Positions 52,166 to 61,507 of a stretch of DNA of 64,000 bases are shown here, one piece after another (position 1 is the stretch's first letter; the number at the start of each line of letters is the position of its first letter). The DNA lies in NCBI RefSeq assembly GCF_000514815.1, contig NZ_KI911471.1:583688-647687 (forward strand), given 5' to 3'. Below the pieces are notes generated by a model. That model did not search any database. It saw nothing but the letters and a program-made list of their open reading frames with translations, and had not been told where the DNA came from. Made by a program: the position numbers and the translations under genes. This DNA comes from Salinispora fenicalii (GTDB taxonomy: Bacteria; Actinomycetota; Actinomycetes; Mycobacteriales; Micromonosporaceae).

Positions 52166-55100
52166 ATGGACGGGACGCTGTCCGCGCATATCGACGCCGC
52201 GCTGCGCCGCAGAGCCGGCCGGACCGCGGTGGTGGCCGGCGGAGTGGTGCTCTCCGGTGACGCATTGCTCCGACGCTCGGACGAGTTGGCCATCGCGATC
52301 GGGTCACACGGGGTGCGGCCGGGAGACGTGGTCGCGGTGATGGCCGACCGGTCTGTCGACACGCTCGCCGCGATCCTCGCGATCCTTCGCCTCGAGTGCG
52401 CGTATCTGCCGCTGGAGCCGGACGTTCCGGCAGCATGGCAGCATCATCTGATCGATCTGAGTGGGGCGGGGTGCGTCGTGCGTGCCGCCGGCAGCACCGT
52501 CGTCGAACTCGGCGCTGCGCTCAGCGGCAGACCGGTGGCGGTGGTACGCGCGGAGTATCCCGCCGGCGCGCGGCGTCTGGCATATGTGATGGGCACGTCC
52601 GGCACCACGGGGACGCCGAAGGCGGTTCCGGTCACCGAGGCGAGCCTCCTGCAGTACTGCACCGCATTCGCGGGGCGGGTCGGAGGCGAGACCGAGTTCG
52701 CCGGCCTGCGGATGGCCAGCGTCACGACGTTGGCTGCGGACCTCGGCAACACCATGATCTTCCCTGCACTGCTATTCGGTGGTGAGCTGCACCTGGTCCC
52801 GCGGAACACCGCACGGGAGCCGCAGCGGTTCGCTCGGTACATGCGACAACACCGCATCGACGCGTTGAAGATCGTGCCGACGCACCTTCGCGCGCTGCTG
52901 CAGTCGGGGCTCGCCGTACTGCCCCTGCGGCTGCTGGTCGTCGGTGGCGAGCCGTTCGACCTGGACCTCCTCGAACGCCTGGAGGTGGCCGAACCCACAT
53001 GCGCCGTCTTCAACCACTACGGCCCGACGGAGACCACCATCGGCGTGACGATGCGGCAGGTCGACACAAGCCCCGGAGCTTCCGCCCGGCTGCGGGCGGA
53101 AGGGCGGCACGCCGTACCTGTCGGTACGGCACTCGGCGCAACGCAACTGCACGTCGTGGATGCGGCGCTCGACCCTTGCCCTGCCGGACAGGTCGGCGAA
53201 CTGCTCATCGGCGGCCCCGGCGTAGCAGACGGCTACCTGGGCGACCCGTCGGAGACCGACCGGCGTTTCGTGATCACCCGATGGAGCCGGGAACGGGTGT
53301 TCCGCTCGGGCGACCGTGCCCGCCGGATGGCTGACGGCGAGGTCGAATTGCTGGGTCGCATCGACCGCCAGCTCAAGATCCGCGGCCACCGAGTGGAGCC
53401 GGCCGCCGTGGAGTCGATGCTGCGCGCCCATCCCGCAGTGAACGACGCCTACGTCGCGATGCGCGACCTCGGTGACCTCGGCCCGGCACTTGTCGCCTGG
53501 ACCAGCCCGGCGAGTGACGCCGGCGAGGCCGCGTTACGGCAGTTCCTGCGTGACCGACTGCCGGCTGCGACGGTGCCGTCCCGGATCGTCCCGCTGGTGG
53601 CCCTGCCACGCACAGCCAACGGGAAGGTGGACGAGCGGGCGCTGCCGAACCCGCTCGCCGGGCTGAGACCGCCGCCACCGACCGGCGGCGAGGATTTGGT
53701 CCGGCAGGTCTTCGCCGAGGTGCTGTCACTGCCGTACGAGGAGACCGGCGATGACTTCTTCCGCCTAGGCGGGCATTCGCTGGCGGCGCTTCGCGCCCTG
53801 ACACGCTTGCACGACGAGCACGGGCTTCAAGTGCCGGCCGAGGCGTTCTTCGCCGACGCGCACCCGGCAGCGGTGCTGCGTGCCGCCCGACCGGCACCGC
53901 CGCGCGACGCGGGAACGGCGGCAGGGCCGCCCTCACCCGGATTGTCGCCGCAGGTTCGGTCGCTCTGGACACACCTGCAGCTCAACCCTGGCGACACAGC
54001 GTATGAGGTCCCGCTGCGGCTGCACGTCACCGGCCCGACCTCCGCCGGGCAGATCCGCGCGGCCCTCACTCGGTTCGTGGCGCGGCACGCGGCGCTGCGT
54101 ACCCGTATCGTCGTCGTGGACGGTGAGCCGGCGCCCGCGCTCGACCCAACACCCGCGGTGACACTACGGTTCGACGAGCACACGATGCTCGACGTGGAAG
54201 CAGGTCCGCTGATGCGGGCCACGGTGAACCACATCGGCGGCAGCGAGCACCGCGTGGATCTGCTGGTGCACCACATCGCGTTCGACGGTGTCTCGCAGTC
54301 GGTCCTCGTCCGCGAGCTGGCCGCTGATCTGTCGCACGAGCCGCTGCGGCTGCCTGCGGCCGCTCCGGCGAGCCCCCGCCCGGTCGCCCGAGGGCTGCCG
54401 CTGGGAACCGGGGCCTCGGCGCAATTCGGACTCGAGCCGGCGGCGCCGTCCAGTGACGCACCGGCGCGGTGCCACGTGCGGGACCTGGCTGCCGAGCTGT
54501 GGCGGCTGGTCGAGTCGCGGGCGATCGAGTTCGGTACGACACCGTTCGCGCTGCTCGCGGCCGCTTGGGCGACCGTGCTGTCCAAACAGGCCGGCGAGCC
54601 GGCGGTGACCATCGGCACGCCGGCCGACCTGCGTGAGGGACGGGCCGGCGACTGGCAACCGGTGGGCTATCACGTGAACGTCGTGGTACTGGAGCTGCAC
54701 ATCGAGGAACGGGACACCGTCCGGGACCTGATCACCCTGGCGCGCAGCGCCGTCGGCCGGGCACTCGCTGGCCGGGCCCGGCCGTACGCCGATCTGGTCG
54801 CTGACCAGCGGGCCGCGACCAGCACCGCACCGACCCGGACCCTGTTGACGGTGGAGCGCACCGAGCGGGCAGCCGCAGCCAGGGTAGAGGTCCGGCAGGA
54901 GCCCGTTCACGCGCCGAGGCCCATGCTCGGCGTCGACTGCTGTGTGGTGATCGACGGCGACCACGTCACGGTCCAGGTACACCACCGCACCGACGTGTGC
55001 CCGCCCTGGCGGGCCGCCGTACTCGCCGAGCAGCTCGAACACGTCCTTGACCAGTTCGTGGCCGACCCGGGAAGGCAGATCGCCCGGATCGCGCTGACGC

Positions 55101-56950
55101 CCGCCGCTTGGGCGGCACGCCTGCAGACCTGGTCGTCCGGCGGGACGGCACAGCCGATCGAGCGGTGGGGAGTGCACGGTTTTCTCACTCACGCGCAGGA
55201 GGGTCCGGCCGCCACGGCACTGCTGTGGCCGGGCGGCCGGTGGACGCGGCAGCGCCTCGCCACCGAGGTGGAGCGGGCGACACAGACGCTCGCCGGCCAT
55301 GGGGTCGGACCGGGACATGTCGTGGTGCTCGATGCGGCTCCGTCACCGGCGGCGGTGATCACCTGGTTCGCCGCCGGCCTGCTTGGCGCGGCGGCGCTGG
55401 GAATCGACCCGGCGTGGCCGGCGCCACGTCGCAGGTCCGCTGTCGAACTTGCCCGGCCGACCGCGGTGGTCAGTTCCCCGGACGGCCTGCAGTTGGTGAT
55501 CGAGCGGCAGCCCTCCGGGCCGCAGCGCCATCCGGAGGAACTCGCCTACCTGGTGCTGACATCCGGATCGACGGGTACGCCCAAGATGGCGGCGATCCAG
55601 CGAAGTGCACTCGTCAACGAGCTGTCCTGGTTCGCCACGGAGTTCCCGGTCGGCCCGGACGACTGCGTGCTCGCACACACCTCACCCGGGTTCGACGTCG
55701 CGGTCTGGGAGATGCTCGGCCCGCTGGCCTGGGGCGCCCGGCTGGTGTTCCCATCCGTCAGCCGCCGCAACGACATCCCGCACCTTGCCGCGCTGATCAG
55801 CGAGAACGCCGTGACCGTCGTGCAGACGGTACCGAGTCTGCTGGAGGCACTCCTGGACGAGGACGACGTTGTCCGGTCGCCACCACGCCTGATCCTGTGC
55901 GGTGGCGAGGAAATGCCACCACGGCTGGCCGCCGAGGTCCTCGACCGCCTTCCCGGCGTCACGCTCGTCAACATGTACGGGCCGAGCGAAACCGCCATCG
56001 ACGCCACGTTCTGCCGGGTCGACCGGGAAACGGCCGCCGGTCGACGCATCCCTGTCGGCAGGCCGATTGCGGGTGTGCGCACCTACGTGCTCGACGGGCA
56101 GTTGCGCCTGCAGCCGCCGGGGGCGTTCGGTCAGCTCGCGGTCGCCGGCGCGGCGGTCGGCTCGGGCTACCTCGGCGACGCTGCGGCGACGGCTCAGCGG
56201 TTCGTGCCCGATCCGCACGGCGCGGAGCCCGGCGCGCGCCTCTACCTGACCGGTGACCGGGCACGCTGGGACGGCACAGGTCGGCTCGAGTTCGGAGGCC
56301 GCCTGGACAACCAGGTGAAGGTACGGGGGAACCGGGTGGAACTCGAGGAGGTCGAGGCCGTCATCCGCGCCCTGCCGATGGTCGACGATGCCGTCGTGGT
56401 CCTCGTGGAGCCGGGCACCCGGCACGCACGGCTGGCCGCGCTCGTGGTGCCACAGCACGGTGCGCAACTGTCGATCCGGCAGCTGCACGAACATGCGTCC
56501 CGCGTCCTGCCGTCATACATGGTGCCGAGTTCCTTCGGCATCCTCCAGGCACTGCCGAGGCTGGCCAACGGCAAGGTGGCGCGTCACGCGCTGCCCCTCG
56601 ACGTGCTCCAGGCACCCGTGTACGGCGTGCGGTGGCGCACACAGCTGGAGGGTGTGGTGGCGGGTGTGTGGACGACACTGCTGAACCACCCGGTCGCCGC
56701 TGCCGACCTGTCGTTCTTCGCGGCGGGCGGCACGTCGTTATTGATCCCGAAGTTGCGGCAACTCCTGGCGAACGAGGTGGGGGTCATGCTCTCCGTACCG
56801 GAACTGTTCGAGCACCCGACGGTCCACGCCCAATCGCGGCTGCTGGAGCAACGCCTGGCGGGCACAGACGCTGAGACACCGGTCGTGTCGCAGCGTGGTC
56901 TGCTGCGCCGGAAGGCTCTGGCGGCCCGGCAGCACCGGAACCGCTTATGA
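52166..56950 (+). CDS. nonribosomal peptide synthetase, A(Asp)-T-C-A-T
   Basis: About 1595 residues from ATG 52166 (TTG 52157 possible; numbering here counts from 52157). A1: MGTSGTTGTPK, NHYGPTETTIG, FRSGDR, GRIDRQLKIRGHRVE, TANGK. Its specificity residues (D195 L196 T199 K238 V261 G263 H287 I295 G296, plus K) give DLTKVGHIGK, the standard aspartate code. T1: GGHSLAAL. C: HHIAFDG intact. A2: LTSGSTGTPK, NMYGPSETAID, LTGDR, GRLDNQVKVRGNRVE, LANGK; residues read D-V-W-Q-L-G-M-I-D-K, no confident match. T2: GGTSLLIP. No E or TE domain. The basic tail RRKALAARQHRNRL may dock the next protein. Stop overlaps the next start. Confidence 0.93.
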   Translation: MDGTLSAHIDAALRRRAGRTAVVAGGVVLSGDALLRRSDELAIAIGSHGVRPGDVVAVMADRSVDTLAAILAILRLECAYLPLEPDVPAAWQHHLIDLSGAGCVVRAAGSTVVELGAALSGRPVAVVRAEYPAGARRLAYVMGTSGTTGTPKAVPVTEASLLQYCTAFAGRVGGETEFAGLRMASVTTLAADLGNTMIFPALLFGGELHLVPRNTAREPQRFARYMRQHRIDALKIVPTHLRALLQSGLAVLPLRLLVVGGEPFDLDLLERLEVAEPTCAVFNHYGPTETTIGVTMRQVDTSPGASARLRAEGRHAVPVGTALGATQLHVVDAALDPCPAGQVGELLIGGPGVADGYLGDPSETDRRFVITRWSRERVFRSGDRARRMADGEVELLGRIDRQLKIRGHRVEPAAVESMLRAHPAVNDAYVAMRDLGDLGPALVAWTSPASDAGEAALRQFLRDRLPAATVPSRIVPLVALPRTANGKVDERALPNPLAGLRPPPPTGGEDLVRQVFAEVLSLPYEETGDDFFRLGGHSLAALRALTRLHDEHGLQVPAEAFFADAHPAAVLRAARPAPPRDAGTAAGPPSPGLSPQVRSLWTHLQLNPGDTAYEVPLRLHVTGPTSAGQIRAALTRFVARHAALRTRIVVVDGEPAPALDPTPAVTLRFDEHTMLDVEAGPLMRATVNHIGGSEHRVDLLVHHIAFDGVSQSVLVRELAADLSHEPLRLPAAAPASPRPVARGLPLGTGASAQFGLEPAAPSSDAPARCHVRDLAAELWRLVESRAIEFGTTPFALLAAAWATVLSKQAGEPAVTIGTPADLREGRAGDWQPVGYHVNVVVLELHIEERDTVRDLITLARSAVGRALAGRARPYADLVADQRAATSTAPTRTLLTVERTERAAAARVEVRQEPVHAPRPMLGVDCCVVIDGDHVTVQVHHRTDVCPPWRAAVLAEQLEHVLDQFVADPGRQIARIALTPAAWAARLQTWSSGGTAQPIERWGVHGFLTHAQEGPAATALLWPGGRWTRQRLATEVERATQTLAGHGVGPGHVVVLDAAPSPAAVITWFAAGLLGAAALGIDPAWPAPRRRSAVELARPTAVVSSPDGLQLVIERQPSGPQRHPEELAYLVLTSGSTGTPKMAAIQRSALVNELSWFATEFPVGPDDCVLAHTSPGFDVAVWEMLGPLAWGARLVFPSVSRRNDIPHLAALISENAVTVVQTVPSLLEALLDEDDVVRSPPRLILCGGEEMPPRLAAEVLDRLPGVTLVNMYGPSETAIDATFCRVDRETAAGRRIPVGRPIAGVRTYVLDGQLRLQPPGAFGQLAVAGAAVGSGYLGDAAATAQRFVPDPHGAEPGARLYLTGDRARWDGTGRLEFGGRLDNQVKVRGNRVELEEVEAVIRALPMVDDAVVVLVEPGTRHARLAALVVPQHGAQLSIRQLHEHASRVLPSYMVPSSFGILQALPRLANGKVARHALPLDVLQAPVYGVRWRTQLEGVVAGVWTTLLNHPVAAADLSFFAAGGTSLLIPKLRQLLANEVGVMLSVPELFEHPTVHAQSRLLEQRLAGTDAETPVVSQRGLLRRKALAARQHRNRL

Positions 56951-58440
56951 CTGCCGACGACCGAGGCGTTGCCAGCTTGATCGGCCGGTTGGTGGCCGCC
57001 GGGACGAATCTGGCGGCCGAGGGTGCGGACCTGGTATACGACGGCCCCGCGCATTCGCTGAACGCTGACGTTCTCGACGCGCTGCGGGTGCACAAGCGCG
57101 ACATCCTCGCCGTGCTCATCGCCAACCGGTCGCGCGGCGTCGTCTCTCTGGCGGCAACGACCCGCGAACAGCAGCGCATGGAGCTGCGCAGCCGGATGGA
57201 CCGCAACCCGGCGACGTACAACACGTGTGTCCGGGTCGATCTGCACGGTTCCGTGTGCCCGGACCGGCTCGGCCGGGCCGTCTCTGCCCTGCACGATCGG
57301 CACGAGGCCTTCCGGACCCGGTTCGTGTGGTACGGCGAGCACCTGCTGCAGGAGGTGCACGCGCCGTCCGGTCCGGTGCTACAGGTGATGACGCGGGACG
57401 TGCTGGCCGGCGCGTCGGACGACGACATCCAACGGTGGTGCGCACGGCGTGGCGCTGCCGGGTTCGACCTCGCCACGCAGCCGCCGGCGCGTTGGTGCTA
57501 CGCCCCGGTCGAGCAGAACCACGCCGTGCTGGTGGCTGGTCTGCATCACATCGTCTGTGACGGATGGAGCGTCGACATCATGATCAGCGAACTGGTCGAG
57601 CTCTACCGGCACACCCCCGGCGACGACCGAAGCGGCCGGCCTGTTGCCGTGGCGGCGACCCCCCGGGGCTTCGCCGCCTGGGAGCGCGGCTGGCTGGTCC
57701 CTGAGCGTGTCGAGCAGGCGCGGTTGTTCTGGGCCGAGGAACTCCGCGGGACGGCGCTCTCCCCGGTGCTGACCCGCGCCGCTGCCGGACGTGGTGTGGG
57801 CGGCGACGCCGATTGCCTCGTCCGGGTGGTCCCGCCGGCTGTCGCCGCCGGGATCGAGGCATTGGCCCGTAGCCGCGCGGTCACCGAATTCTCGCTGTAC
57901 TTCGCGGCCTTCGCCATGCTGCTAAGTGAAGAAACCCGGCGATCCGACCTGGCCGTGGTAATCGCCGTCGCAAACCGTACCCAGCCGGCCCACGAGACAG
58001 TCGTCGGCCTGTGCCGCAACGCGGTGCCGATCCGCTGTTCGGTGCGCGACGGCGACACGATCGACGTGGTGGCCGGCGGCATCAGCGAACGGGTGGCGCG
58101 AGCGCTGGAACACCAGACGTTCCCGATCGGCATGATCGCCGAGGACGGCTCCGAGCTGTCGCGCGACGCGGACCTCCGCAGGCTGCCGTTCACCTTCGGT
58201 GTCGAGGCGAACGACTACACACCGGTCGGGTGCGGAGCGCTCCACGTCCGGCTGCGCGATGTCTACCTCGGTGCCGCCCGAGCTGAATTCTCCCTGCTCG
58301 TACGACGCAGAGGGAAGCATCTGGAGGCGTTCTTCGAATATGCGACCCCGGCCCTGTCGTGTGACGACGTGGCTGTGATGGCCGACCGGTACATCGACAT
58401 CCTCACCGATGCGGGAGACATGCATGACCATCCGAGATGA
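56947..58440 (+). CDS. stand-alone condensation protein with TubC-type docking domain
   Basis: 497 residues. Residues about 8-55 (LIGRLVAAGTNLAAEGADLV, then LDALRVHKRDILAVL) form a TubC_N docking domain, which binds the C-terminal tail of an upstream megasynthase. The rest is a condensation domain with intact LHHIVCDGWSVD (HHxxxDG). ATG 56947 overlaps the NRPS stop (ATGA). Because no TE exists in the locus, it may condense the T2-bound chain with a free amine or alcohol, releasing the product, or pass it to another carrier. Confidence 0.88.
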   Translation: MTADDRGVASLIGRLVAAGTNLAAEGADLVYDGPAHSLNADVLDALRVHKRDILAVLIANRSRGVVSLAATTREQQRMELRSRMDRNPATYNTCVRVDLHGSVCPDRLGRAVSALHDRHEAFRTRFVWYGEHLLQEVHAPSGPVLQVMTRDVLAGASDDDIQRWCARRGAAGFDLATQPPARWCYAPVEQNHAVLVAGLHHIVCDGWSVDIMISELVELYRHTPGDDRSGRPVAVAATPRGFAAWERGWLVPERVEQARLFWAEELRGTALSPVLTRAAAGRGVGGDADCLVRVVPPAVAAGIEALARSRAVTEFSLYFAAFAMLLSEETRRSDLAVVIAVANRTQPAHETVVGLCRNAVPIRCSVRDGDTIDVVAGGISERVARALEHQTFPIGMIAEDGSELSRDADLRRLPFTFGVEANDYTPVGCGALHVRLRDVYLGAARAEFSLLVRRRGKHLEAFFEYATPALSCDDVAVMADRYIDILTDAGDMHDHPR

Positions 58441-59194
58441 GCTGTCGGCGGAAGAGATCGGCTGCTTTCGCCGCAGCGGCTACACCGTCGTCCGCGGTCT
58501 GCTGACCGACCCGGAACTCTCCCGCCTGCGGGACGCCTTCGACAGCCTGGACACGACCGACCAGTTGCGGGTCGACGACTTCGCGAAGCGACTCGTGGTG
58601 ACCCGCAATCTCTGGCAGCACATACCGGGTCTCGAGACGATCGTGCGGCGGCTCGGGCTGCTCGCAGGCCGGCTGATGGGCGCCGACGAGGTACGGCTCC
58701 TCGACGACCTCGCCCTGGTCAAGCCACCCCGGGAGGTCGGCGGGCAACCGACCGTCTGGCATCAGGACGCCCCGAACTTCCCGTTCGACCGACGGGGCTT
58801 CCTGACTTTCTGGATCGCCGTCGACGACATTTCCCTCGACCAGGGACCGCTGACGCTGCTTCCTGGTTCGCACCGGCTGGGGCTGCTCGGCTCCGTCGAC
58901 GGCGGGGGAGAGGAGACCACGCTGGCGACGTTTCTGACGGAGGACGACCAACCGTACGTCGGCGAACCGACGACGACCGCACTGGCCGCCGGCGATGCGA
59001 CGGTGCACGACGGGAGCCTGCTGCACTCGGCGGGCGCGAATCGGACGTCTTGGGCCCGTCGCGGCTGGGGTGTCCGGTTTATTCCCGCGTCCACCCTCTA
59101 CACGGGTGCGTCTCATCAGCTGTTCGACGACCTGAACCTGAAGCCGTTCGAACGGTTCGAGCACGAAAACTTCCCGCTGATCCGGGTCAGCTGA
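58424..59194 (+). CDS. phytanoyl-CoA dioxygenase-family Fe(II)/2OG oxygenase
   Basis: 256 residues. ATG 58424 has GGGAG 6 bases upstream (ATG 58409 less likely). N-terminal FRRSGYTVVRGLLTDPELSR is typical of PhyH. Iron ligands: PTVWHQDAPNFPF (HxD) and VHDGSLLHSAGANRT (distal His), with an Arg in TSWARRGWGVRFIP for 2-oxoglutarate. Substrate unknown; it overlaps the end of the condensation gene, so it belongs to the NRPS operon and probably hydroxylates a building block or product. A second oxygenase beside the AspH-type enzyme. Confidence 0.9.
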   Translation: MTIRDELSAEEIGCFRRSGYTVVRGLLTDPELSRLRDAFDSLDTTDQLRVDDFAKRLVVTRNLWQHIPGLETIVRRLGLLAGRLMGADEVRLLDDLALVKPPREVGGQPTVWHQDAPNFPFDRRGFLTFWIAVDDISLDQGPLTLLPGSHRLGLLGSVDGGGEETTLATFLTEDDQPYVGEPTTTALAAGDATVHDGSLLHSAGANRTSWARRGWGVRFIPASTLYTGASHQLFDDLNLKPFERFEHENFPLIRVS

Positions 59195-59206
59195 GGCATG
59201 TCGGCT

Positions 59207-59240
59207 GGCGCTCGGGCCGCCGCGAGACGGCCCGAGCGCC
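59207..59240. terminator. bidirectional terminator between dioxygenase and aspS
   Basis: Perfect 13-bp GC stem (59207-59219 with 59228-59240), 8-base loop, between convergent genes: 13 bases after the dioxygenase stop and 19 bases from the AspRS stop. Confidence 0.82.
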
Positions 59241-59258
59241 CGGCTCGGGAGGGTCGGG

Positions 59259-61034
59259 CTACCTCTGGGCCGCGGGCTTCGCGTCGACGCCGGCTTCCCT
59301 GCGCTGCGTCGCGGAGATCGGCGTCGGCGCCGCGGTCAGCGGGTCGTAGCCGCCGCCGCTCTTCGGGAATGCGACGACCTCACGGATCGACTCCGTGCGG
59401 ACGAGCTGCATGACGACGCGGTCCCAGCCGAACGCGATGCCGCCGTGCGGCGGAGCGCCGTACTTGAACGCGTCGAGCAGAAACCCGAACCGCTCCTGGG
59501 CTTCCTCAGGGCCGATCCCCATGACGCTGAACGCCCGCTGTTGCATGTCGGCACGGTGGATACGGATCGACCCGCCGCCGATCTCCGCACCGTTGCACAC
59601 GATGTCGTAGGCGTAGGCCAGGGCGTTGCCGGGGTCGTCCTCGAAGCGGTCGGCCCACTCGGGCTTCGGCGAGGTGAACGCGTGGTGCAGCGCGGTCCAG
59701 CGGCCACCGCCGACGGCGACGTCGTTGGCGCCGAGCGAAGCGGTGGACTCGAACATCGGGAAGTCGACGACCCACACGAACGACCACGCGTTCTCGTCGA
59801 TGAGCCCGGCCCGGCGACCGATCTCGACCCGCACCGCGCCGAGCAACGAGCGGCTCTGGTCGGGCTCGCCGGCGCCGAAGAAGATGCAGTCGCCGGGGTT
59901 TGCGCCGACGGCCTTGACCAAGCCCTCACGCTCCGCCTCGGCGAGGTTCTTGGCGATACCGCCGCCCAGTGTGCCGTCCCGGCCGACGAGGACGTAGGCA
60001 AGTCCCTTGGCGCCGCGCTGCTTGGCCCAGTCCTGCCAGCCGTCCAGCTCCCGGCGTGACTGCGACGCCCCGGACGGCATGATGATCGCACCGACGTAGG
60101 GTGTCTGGAACACCCGGAACGGTGTGTCCTTGAAGAACTCCGTCAGGTCTGTCAGCTGTAGATCGAAGCGCAGGTCCGGCTTGTCGGAACCATACTTGGC
60201 CATGGCGTCCGCGTAGGTAATGCGCGGGAACGGCCGGGGAATCTCGTAGCCGACGGTGCCTTTCCACACGGCGGTGAGAATCTTCTCGCCGAGCGCGATG
60301 ATGTCGTCCTGATCGACGAAACTCATCTCGATGTCGAGCTGGGTGAACTCCGGCTGCCGATCGGCGCGGAAGTCCTCGTCGCGATAGCAGCGGACGATCT
60401 GGAAATACCGCTCCATGCCGGCGACCATGAGCAACTGTTTGAACAGCTGCGGGGACTGCGGCAGCGCATACCAGGAGCCCGGCTGTAGACGCGCCGGGAC
60501 CAAGAACTCACGAGCACCCTCCGGTGTCGACCGGGTCAGCGTCGGGGTCTCGACCTCCACGAACCGCTCGGCGTGCAGCACCTCTCGGGCGATGCGGTTG
60601 ACCTCGCTGCGTAGCCGCAGATTGTTGGCCGGGCCGGAGCGGCGGAGGTCCAGGTAGCGGTGCCTCAGCCGGGTGTCCTCACCGATCTCGATGTGGTCGT
60701 CAATCTGGAACGGCAGCGCGACCGACTCGTTGAGCACCTCGAGCTCGGTCGCATAGACTTCGATCGTGCCGGTGGCGAGGTCGGCGTTGGCGCTACCCTC
60801 GGGCCGCTTGGTCACCACGCCGACGACCTTGACCACGAACTCCGAGCGCAGCCTGTGTGCACGCTCAGCCATCTCGCCCTCGCGGAAGACGATCTGCACC
60901 ACGCCGCTGGCCTCACGCAGGTCGATGAAGATGACCCCGCCATGATCGCGCCGACGAGCAACCCATCCGGTTAGGGTGACAGTCTGCCCGGCGTGCGCGG
61001 CTCGGAGTGACCCGGCCTCGTGCGTTCGCAACAC
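59259..61034 (-). CDS. aspS: aspartyl-tRNA synthetase, class II
   Basis: 591 residues, full length. GTG 61034 is chosen because it gives the family N-terminus (LRTHEAGSLRAAHAGQTVTL) and has AGAGGAG upstream; the open frame continues upstream without homology. Anticodon-binding OB fold (TGWVARRRDHGGVIFIDLRE), motif 1 around RSEVNRIAREVLH, motif 2 FQIVRCYRDEDFRADRQPEF, bacterial GAD insertion (SRSLLGAVRVEIG), motif 3 GGIAFGWDRVVMQLV. All catalytic motifs look intact. It converges on the NRPS arm and is bordered on the other side by IS debris, not by the rarA/alaS-type neighbours usual for the housekeeping gene, so it may be a second, resistance-type copy. Confidence 0.93.
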   Translation of the reverse strand: MLRTHEAGSLRAAHAGQTVTLTGWVARRRDHGGVIFIDLREASGVVQIVFREGEMAERAHRLRSEFVVKVVGVVTKRPEGSANADLATGTIEVYATELEVLNESVALPFQIDDHIEIGEDTRLRHRYLDLRRSGPANNLRLRSEVNRIAREVLHAERFVEVETPTLTRSTPEGAREFLVPARLQPGSWYALPQSPQLFKQLLMVAGMERYFQIVRCYRDEDFRADRQPEFTQLDIEMSFVDQDDIIALGEKILTAVWKGTVGYEIPRPFPRITYADAMAKYGSDKPDLRFDLQLTDLTEFFKDTPFRVFQTPYVGAIIMPSGASQSRRELDGWQDWAKQRGAKGLAYVLVGRDGTLGGGIAKNLAEAEREGLVKAVGANPGDCIFFGAGEPDQSRSLLGAVRVEIGRRAGLIDENAWSFVWVVDFPMFESTASLGANDVAVGGGRWTALHHAFTSPKPEWADRFEDDPGNALAYAYDIVCNGAEIGGGSIRIHRADMQQRAFSVMGIGPEEAQERFGFLLDAFKYGAPPHGGIAFGWDRVVMQLVRTESIREVVAFPKSGGGYDPLTAAPTPISATQRREAGVDAKPAAQR

Positions 61035-61507
61035 AGTGGTGGCTCCTCTGGCTGACGCTGGATGCTGGCGTCCACCATAGCCAACGATACCGTGCGTGTT
61101 GACGGACACCCGGGTCGTCACCGGTTGCGTCGACCGGCTCCGAGTGGTTGTGCGGGTCGAAGATTGTCGATGAAGATTCGGTGCTCCCACTCGGCCTGAG
61201 CTGATGTCCCAGCAGACGTTGCTCCCGTCCCGGGCGGCGATGGTGGTCGAACGGCCGAGGGTCGCCCAGGTGGCCAACGCTGCTGGGCGCCATGCATCGA
61301 CCCCGGCAGTTCACCGAGCCGGGAGCCGCCCCACTCGATCGCCCGAGCCGACAGACACCCGGACTGGGCGCCGGTCAGAACCTCTCCGTCCCGAAGTGGA
61401 ACCGGACTGCCTCATCTGGGTTCACCACGATGAAGCTGGCTTGTGACTGATCAGGTGCTCGTCAGCGTTTGGCTTGACCTGCGTCGCCGGGTCTGGATCA
61501 TGGTGGG
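61035..61507. other. intergenic region between aspS and IS66-type remnant
   Basis: About 470 bases holding the aspS promoter. No gene recognised. Confidence 0.4.

Noticed and set aside
60913..61314. Upstream extension of aspS or a separate gene before it
   Set aside because: Sequence before GTG 61034 has no AspRS similarity and no recognisable product; the start with AGAGGAG fits the family length.
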